Notes under the pieces: model-generated | What the model was told of the DNA's origin: nothing | What the model saw: only the letters and a program-made list of their open reading frames with translations | Databases searched by the model: none | Assembly (NCBI GenBank): GCA_013350335.1 | Contig: CM023538.1 | Coordinates: 49,004,695 to 49,068,694, forward strand | Direction of reading: 5' to 3' | DNA from: Chimonanthus salicifolius | Lineage: Eukaryota; Streptophyta; Magnoliopsida; Laurales; Calycanthaceae | Length of the DNA: 64,000 nt | Position numbers and translations under genes: made by a program | Shown: positions 11,801 to 20,800 of the stretch, piece after piece | Position numbering within the stretch: position 1 is the first letter of the stretch | Layout: every line of letters begins with the position of its first letter

Positions 11801-14800
11801 TTTCTTTGTTGTTTTCCAAGTGTGCATGCCTCACATACTTGATCTAAACTGTCAATAGTGGGCAAGCCATGTACCATGATGTAGACAATAGTTTGAGGCC
11901 ACTGAAATTAAGATGCCCGCAGCGACGATGCAACTTCCATTATTCGTTCTTTACAAGTCCATGGAGGCACTTCTCAAATCTTGTATTAATTTGAAGTGGG
12001 AACATACGATTTCTTGCGATTTGGACTCGAGCGACAAGTCTCCCAAGTGTATCTTTCAAATAAAGAGAGAAATTCTCCATATGTATCACATATCCCATTG
12101 GAAGTAGACTTGTTTTGCATTCTTTGCTCATGAACTTGCAACAAACCTATTAGTTCATTGATTGTTAGATTTTCAAGATCCTTTGATTTTTCAATCGCCA
12201 CAATTACATGTTCAAACTTGGTTGTGAGGGATCGAATAACTTTTTCAATCACACAAATATCTTCCATCTTTTCATCATTTCTTCTCAAATTATTAACAAT
12301 TACAAGTAACCGAGAAAAATAATCAGAAATATCTTCATCTTCGTTCATGTGAGCAGCCTCGAATGCGGCTCTAAGAGTTTGAAGAAGAACCAGTTTCACT
12401 TAATCAACTCTCTTGAAGATGGTGCTTAGGGTATCCCAAGCTTGTTAACTTGACGTCACTCAGCGATCCTTTCAAAAGTTGGTTCATCCAACCCTTGATA
12501 AAGTAGGAATAATGTTTTCTTGTCTTTCTTCATTCAATCGTTGAGGGCAGTCTTTTCTTCTGTCATGCAAGTTGTTTCTTGTTCGGCAGTGGGTTCCGTA
12601 TGTCCATCTGGGACGATCTCCCTATAACTCTTATGACTCGTACAATGCTTTCATTTGTATGTACCAATTCACAGTTGTCCTTAGACTTAAGGAAAAGATT
12701 ATACTAGAAATTAAAGATGAAAACACTACACAAAATATCTAGAATTTCTTTGTTGCTGGAATTTCATTTCATTGGATGGCTTACAGTGGGCTACAAAACA
12801 TTATCTTTATATAGATTAACATTAAACACCTCCTTGGAAAGAACACATCTCGTTAGAAAAGACACATTTCTTTGGAAAGAACATTTCTCTTTGGAAAGAA
12901 CGCATCTCTTTGGAAAAGACATATCTCTTTCAAAAGAAAACATCTCTTTGGCAAAGACACATCTCTTTGAAAAGAACACATCCTCTTAGAAAAAGACACA
13001 CCTCTTTAAAAAGCAAAAGGTTGCATTGATTTTCAACTTCTAACATCTACAACTTCTTATTGACGGTACCAGTCTTGATTTCCAGGCAGAGAAATCAGGG
13101 TCATCATCCACCGACCACCAAACCTCAAAGATAAGGAAAGCCACGATGGAAATCAGACAGCCCAATCCTACTAAGAGTTCTCCTTTTCCTTCTCTATTTC
13201 CAATTTTTTATTTTATTCTATAACTATCAAGGATTGTATCACCGAAAGTATGAAATAAATTTGTAAAAACCAACAGTAGATAATACAAGGGTTGCTGTAC
13301 AGTGGTTTTCCATCTAGTTTTTTTATGTTCAATATGGTACAGAGAAGGATAAACTAACTGTGAGTTCTTTGTTTCCCACCCTCCCAAACCCTCCTTCACG
13401 CAATTCAGATCTCGCCATCCAGAGCACTCCAATCATCCAGGCATCTGCTCCACCGTGGTTCTGCAATCGGTTCCATCTTGCCTTGACTGTTGCACTGTTT
13501 GCCCAAATCAGCTAGTCTCTGCCTGCTGGTGTTGCCACTTGGATTTGGAGACTGGTTGGATCCATCACACTCTTCGATTCCCCAGATCTGTTTCTGCTAG
13601 TGGTGTCCCAATTTTACCAGGCCCTTTTGCCGACCCCTCTCGCTCTGCTTGCAGATCTACAGCCAGATACAGCGGAGAAGGCTCTTCGCCCAGATTCGTT
13701 TCTTGTAGTCGTCGCCTCTCCACATCACTATATCCAGGCAGGCTTCTTCTATTTTCTACATATTCTTTCAGTCTATTTTTTGAAGAAAGATGGGTTACGG
13801 CATCTCTTTTCCACACCCACCTCAATCTGTCTCTTCCACCAATGGCCTCTTCATCCAACAAAATTTATCCTTACCCATCATCCCTTAATGTTGGAAATTT
13901 TGTTTCCATCAAAAGCCAGGACATGTTTGGTTTTCTTGATGGAGACTTTTCATTGCCATATCCATTGCTTAAAGTACCCACAACTGTGGATAGCGGCGAG
14001 GCCACTGTCAAATCAAATCTTGATTATATTACATGGAGACGGTTTGATAGATTCTTTCTTGGATGGATTACTGGTACTCTTTCAAAAGAAATTCTTGGGC
14101 TGGTTGTTGGACTTGACACATCAGTCGATGTTTGGCGTGCTTTACTGGATTCGTTTGCCCAAGAATCACAGGAGAGAGAATTTTATCTTATTCAAAGCCT
14201 GCAGTTGCATTCCAAGAATACCTATTCTATGTCAAAATATATTCATATTTTTAAATCTTATTGTGATGATTTAGCTGCCATTGGCAAGCATGTGGATGAC
14301 AGAAACAAAGTTTTTGGTATTCTTAAAGGACTGGGTCGAGGCTATGAGTCATTTGTTACTACCATGCTCAAGCCACCTATTCCTTCTTATCGAGAACTTA
14401 TCCCTCTGTTACAAGGTCATGAAACCATGAAGAACCTTCGCATCTCAAGCTACTCCTCCTCTCCCAATCACCTGGAGAGCGATCTGGCAGGTCCAATAAC
14501 AACCGTAACTGTAGAGGAAGAGGAACTGGTAGTTTTAATTCAAGAGGACGCGACTTCCTTCAAGGACGAGTTCAATCTCCCCAATTTGGTCGTAGCAATC
14601 CCCGAGTCTCTTCTGCAGGCTCAAACAACCGTGGTGGCTCTCATCGTAACGCACAAGATAATACCCATACAAAATTCCCTAAACCAAAAGAAGAGGTCAG
14701 GTGTCAGATCTGTGGCAAACCACATCACACAACTCTCTAGTGTTGGGATAGATTTAATCAAGTCTATGAATCATATGATGTGACTCGGTCCCTTGCAGTA

Positions 14801-17800
14801 ACCCCCTTGCATGATAATCCAGAAAAACCTTGGTATCCTGACACTGGCGCCACATCCTACATGACTGCTGATACTGGTAAGCTTATATCACTTGTCCCGT
14901 ATCATGACAGTGACGGGGTTCTTGTTGGTAATGACAATTCCCTGGCAATCTCTAACATTGGATCTACCGATATTGATCTGGAAAAAAAAAACAAAATTGC
15001 ATCTAGATAATATTTTAGTGGTTCTTGAAATTAAACGAAATTTATTATCTACCAGTCAGCTTACCTCTGCTTCTTCTTACATGGTTGAATTTGATCCACG
15101 TGGATTTGTGATTAAAGATAGTAAAACCAGAGCCGTGATTGCCTCGGGACATAAGACTGGAGGATTGTACGCTCTTCATCCCAAGGAGGACCCAACATTG
15201 TTTTCAACCAGATTCCGTTCTACAACTAGTAATATTTAGCATCAAAGACTTGGACACCCTCAATCAAAGGTAGTAGATTTTTTGAAAAAGAAAAAGCTAA
15301 TTGTAAGCACCAATAAAAATAAGGTTAATTTTATATGTAATAGTTGTCAGATTGCTAAGGTGTGACGTTTTCCTATTTTTCAATCTAGTGACTTTTGCAA
15401 ATAACCATTTGCTGTGATTCATTGTGGTTTATGGGGCCCAGCACCAGTAACATCTTTTCAACGCTATTGCTATTATGTAATATTTGTTGATGAATGCACT
15501 AGATATACATGGTTTTATCCTCTAAAGCACAAATCAGATTTCTTCCAATGTTTTACTCTGTTCCAAAAGTACATTGATACTCAGTTTGACAAGAAAATTC
15601 GGATATTTCAATATGATGGTGGAGGAGAATTTGCTGATTCAAAATTTAAGAATTCTTTATCAACTCTTGGAATTAAATATCAAATGTCTTGTCCTAAAAC
15701 TCCAGAAGAAAATGGGCTAGTTGAACGAAAACATCATAATGTCACTGAGTTGTGTCTCACCATGATGTTCGACGCACATGTACCTTGACGGTTTTGGGTC
15801 GAAGCCTTTAGTACAACTGTCTGGTTGATTAACAGACAATCCTTCTTGGGTCCTGAATTGGAAGAGTCCATTTGCAAAATTACTCCATAAGCATCCGGAC
15901 TATGGATCTTTAAGAATTTTTGACAATAAATGTTTCCCTTATCTTCGGGATTATATCAAGAATAAGTTTTACTATGTTCCAAAAGTACTAGATATACATG
16001 GTTTTATCCTTTAAAACACAAATCAGATATCTTCCAATGTTTTACTCTGTTCCAAAAGTACATTGATACTCAGTTTGACAAGAAAATTCGGATATTTCAA
16101 TCTGATGGTGGAGGAGAATTGGCTGATTCAAAATTTAGGAATTCTTTATCAACTCTTGGAATTAAATATCAAATGTCTTGTCCCAAAACTCCAGAACAAA
16201 ATGGGCTAGTTGAACGAAAGCATCGTAATGTCACTGAGTTGTGTCTCACCATGACGTTCTACGCACATGTACCTCGACGGTTTTGGGTCGAAGCCTTTAG
16301 TACAACTGTCTGGTTGATTAACAGACAACCCTCTCAGGTCCTGAATTGGAAAAGTCCATATGCAAAATTACTCCATAAGCATCTGGACTATGGATCTTTA
16401 AGAATTTTTTTGCAGTAAATGTTTCCCTTATCTTCGGGATTGTGTCAAGAATAAGTTTGAACCACAGTCTCTCCAATGCATCTTTCTTGGCTACAATGAT
16501 TATTACAAGGGATACCGTTGTTATTATCCACCAACAAATAGGGTCTATTTCTCCCTCCATGTGGTCTTCGATGAAAAACTATTTCCCTTTCACGACCCAG
16601 GATCACTCTATAATTTGCAATGCAAGATCTTAGCATTCTAGATTATTTTCTTGGTATCTCTGTTATACCTTTCTCTGGTGGCTTATTCCTCACACAGATG
16701 AAATATGCTCTTGATCTTTTGGAACGTTCCCAAATGCAAGGTTGTAAGCCAGTCGCCAAACCTATGGCCACAAAGTTGCCCTCAAGTCCGACTCATAATG
16801 ATCCTTTTCCGGATCCCTTCTTTTATCGCAGCATTGTTGGCGGTTTGCAATATCTCACTATCATCCGCCCTGATCTATCCTACAGTGTTAATTATGTGTG
16901 CCAATATTTGCACAATCCTACTGTTCTGCACTTTCAAATGGTGAAGTGTATTCTTCACTGTATTCAAGAGACTCTCAATCACGGGTTTCACCTTCTGGCT
17001 CAATGTCCTATGCAACTTTATGCTTTCTCAGATGCTGATTGGGTCGGCTGTCCAACTACTTGCCGGTCAACAACCGGTTTTTGCACCTAGGAAGTAACTT
17101 ATATCTCCTGGAATGTAAAAAAAAAAAACCTACTGTGGCCAGATCTAGTACAGAAGCAGAATATTGAGCTCTCGCCACTGCCACTGCTAAACTCACATGG
17201 TTCACTTATCTTCTTCGTGATCTTAGTCTCCATCTCTCATCTTCCTCGGTTCTTCACTCTGATAATATATCGGCATTACATCTCACTATTAATCCTGTCT
17301 TTCATGCACGCACAAGCATATTGAAATTGATTATCACTTTGTTCGGGAAAAGATGGCTCTTGGTTCTCTTGTCACAAAGTTTGTGCCCTCTTCTCATCAA
17401 GTCGTCGACATCTTTACCAAAGCTCTTCTGCGCCAACAACATCACACGTTATGCACCAAACTGGGCCTTTGGCGCTCTCCACGACACAGTTTGAGGTGGG
17501 ATATTGATGGTACCAGTCCTAATTTCTAGCAGAGAAATCAGGGTCATCATCCACCGACCACCGACCCTTAAAGATAAGGACAACCACGATGGAAATCAGC
17601 CAGCCAATTCTACTAAGAAGTCTCTTTTTCCTTCTCTCTTCCAATTTTATTTTATTCTATAAGAATCAAGGATTGTATCTACGAAACTATGAAAGGAAAT
17701 CTATAAAAACCAATACATATAATACAAGCGTTGCTGTACATTGGTTCTCCATCTTGTTTTTGATGTTCAATACTTCTAACATCTTCACAACTTGGCCCTC

Positions 17801-20800
17801 GATACTACTTTGTTGGCTTGGCAAAGCCTTAAGGAAAAAATAATAATAGAAATTAAAGACGAAAACACTACAAAAAATATCTAGAATTTCTTTGTTGCTG
17901 GAATTTCATTTCATTGAATGGCTTACAGTGGACTACAAAACATTACCTTTATATAGACTAACATTAAACACCTCCTCGAAAAGAAACACATCTCTTTGGA
18001 AAAGACACATTTCTTTGAAAAGAACCATCTCTTTGGAAAGAACGCATCTCTTTGAAAAAGACACATCTCTTTGAAAAGAACACGTCTCTTTGAAAAAGGC
18101 ACATCTCTTTAAAAAGCAGAAGGTTGCATTGATTTTCAACTTCTAACATCTACAATGTACTCCAAAAAGATTGAATAGTATAATTGAGCATTTGGTTGCA
18201 AAATGATATAACAGTCTAAAACTATTTCTTTTTGTTATAAGAGCTTAATTATTTGATTAATTTATTTTTTGAGGAGAATATTAATATTTAATCCATATGA
18301 AAGTTTGGATTTTGCATCAAGAATCCAACATGATTCAAATTTGAATCTGATTTCAAAACTAACAATATGAAGTGGGCATGAATGTAACCAAAATCCAATC
18401 TGTAGCCAACCTATGTACATCTCTAATGGGAATGATTTTAGACTTGCTTGCATGTTCGAATACAAATTCTGTTTAGTAATTTTAGTGTATTTGTTTCGTA
18501 TTAAGTATCATTTTCTAAATATGAGATATCTCACAACTTACAAATGCACAGCCAACGTTGTTGAGAAGATGAAGAAACTTAAACGACAACACTTGTTGGT
18601 GCGTGGAATCATGGAAAAACTTGTCGAGAATGAAATGTGGAATGGATATGTAGGACCTCTAAATGTAGAGACAAGACTTCTAATTGCAGCGAGAATGGGG
18701 GTGACAGAGATGGTAAAGGAAATCGTAATGAGATACCCTCAAACATTAGAAGATAAGAGATTATACGACAACAGAAATGTTGTGCATATGGCAATTGAGA
18801 GTCGGCAAGCAGATGTATTTGAGCTTCTAGTTGACCTTGGAAAGAAAGGAACTGTTAAGTGGGAAGATGCCATGACCACAGACAAGAATGGGAACAATGC
18901 CTTACATCTAGCTGCCGTCAGAACCTTTCGTCGGCCTTGGGGCTTGCGTGAAACCCTGCAACTACATTGGGAGATTAAGTGGTACAATGTGAGTCTCTCT
19001 CTCTCTCTCAAGTTACAAAATGGAGTTTGGATTTTATGAAGGATGCCCGTCTTAACACTGGCAAAATTGGTTAGGCGACACGGGATTGAATGGACTTCCC
19101 ATTTTACCTGTACCGGTGTACCGCGCATTAAGTGTCAGTGTACCAATAACATGCGGCTCTGACATGTATATGACTTGTTATCAGGACACCGGTACTTGAT
19201 GAGCAGTACACCGGTAGGGGTAAAATGGGAATTTCACTCCATCCCGTATCTCTTAACATATTTTGTCTATGTTAGGATGGCTCACCATTTATTAATAGAG
19301 ATTACCTAAGAGTAATGACTAATAATGATTGTGATGAATAAGTCCTTCGCAATAAGGGACAACAAGAGGGGTCAGGTCGGGCCCATACTGCATCAAGCTG
19401 AAGCCCGAAAGGAAGCCTGAACCTGAGAAAAGTCTAAATTGGGAAAAACCCGTTAAGTATCACGTCTATATATATATATATTATAGTATTTGGTTCATTT
19501 CTCTATTTTTTTAAGTTATTTTATCAAAAATTCAATCATACATATTAAAAATAGATTTAATGAGATACACGTTTACAAAATTAAGTTTAAGATGTTAGAT
19601 AACCTTGACCAGCTAAAACTAAGTTTAAGATGAAATTCGATCCACTTGTAACACATCGAATCTACTTTCAATCTCTAGATTAAATTTATCATATGTATTA
19701 AACAGATAAAAATATACAAAAATGTTTGGGTTAAGTATTGATGTTTTGGGCTTGAGCATTGATATGTCCAAGCTTGAGCCCAATAGCAATTGGGCTACAC
19801 ATGAATGCTAAAGTCCTATTTTCTTGAGTCCGGCTTCTCAGTCTTTTGGACCAAATTGCCATCCCTCCTTCAATTAGATCGCATTGAACTCGTAAACAAT
19901 AACCAAGATAAGAAGGGAGTTTGATTGATCTAATTGACTAAAAAGAATTTTGATTAAAATGATAAATCCTAGTAAAACTTTATATAGAACAAAAAAAATG
20001 AACTACTACAATGTAATATTATAAACCAATGATAACACTTGTTTTAGAATTAAATTGATTAAGCCCGAAACGTTGAAGGTCTATATAAGCCCTCGTTTAT
20101 TCTATTTCAAATAATTTAGATCTAAATGTGACAGACATGAGCATGAACCCTATAACTATAATCTAGGTTGCAGGGGTGCAAAATTCTGCCACCCCGAGAT
20201 ATCGGCCGATATGCAAATATCGGCCGATAAAATTCTCTCTCTTATTTTGTATTTTTTTTAAATATCTGTATTTTTTTTATTAATTTATTTTTTCTAAATT
20301 AAAAAATAAATAAAAAATCCAAAAGGAAGTTTTTTTTTAAATAAAAAAAATTGAAAATGAAAATATCGGTCGATATCTGGGAGGATATTGGTCCACTACC
20401 ATTTTGATTTTTTTTTTTTTTTAAAAGACCGATATTATGGATAACATCGGACCGATATATATCACCGATCGCTATATATCAGCCACTATCGGCTAAGAAA
20501 TATCATATACGGCCGATACAATACGTATCGGCCGATATAATATGGGATTGAAAATCCATATCATATCGGACGATACGTTTCGTATCAGCTGATATTTGCA
20601 TCATGCTTAGCTGTAAATCAAATTAACTTAGATCCCTGTTCCATACTACCCAAGTTGAACCCTAGGTTGTGCATAAATCGTACTGGTTAGTGATCAAAAG
20701 CAGAGAAAGGATGCAAATGTAACCTAAGGTGGTCCCTGCATAACTGCGACCTCATTTATATTACATCAGCTTTTATTTTTTGTGAAAGTTTATGTGCAGA

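Larger units (their letters stand above)
13058..17772 (+). mobile_element. Ty1/copia element 1, internally rearranged
   Basis: 5' LTR 13058-13334 and 3' LTR 17502-17772, both starting TATTGA(C/T)GGTACCAG and ending TGTTCAATA, flanked by CTTCT duplications. A degenerate PBS (ATGGTACAGAG) follows the 5' LTR and a purine tract (GAGGTGGGA) precedes the 3' LTR. Interior order is gag, protease, integrase (core duplicated), then the end of RT and RNase H: copia order. The LTRs differ at roughly one site in eight, so it is the oldest intact-boundary element here. It sits in the sense direction in intron 5 of the ankyrin gene, inside the older minus-strand relic. Stops, frameshifts and deletion of the RT core make it non-autonomous. 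Confidence 0.85.

Noticed and set aside
13565..13861. 98-codon minus-strand frame over the copia element 1 leader
   Set aside because: Shadow of the plus-strand frame ahead of gag; no domain.
18262..18465. Upstream extension of the exon 6 frame (from 18413)
   Set aside because: The acceptor CACAG at 18551 fits the phase of exon 5. The upstream part has no family similarity.
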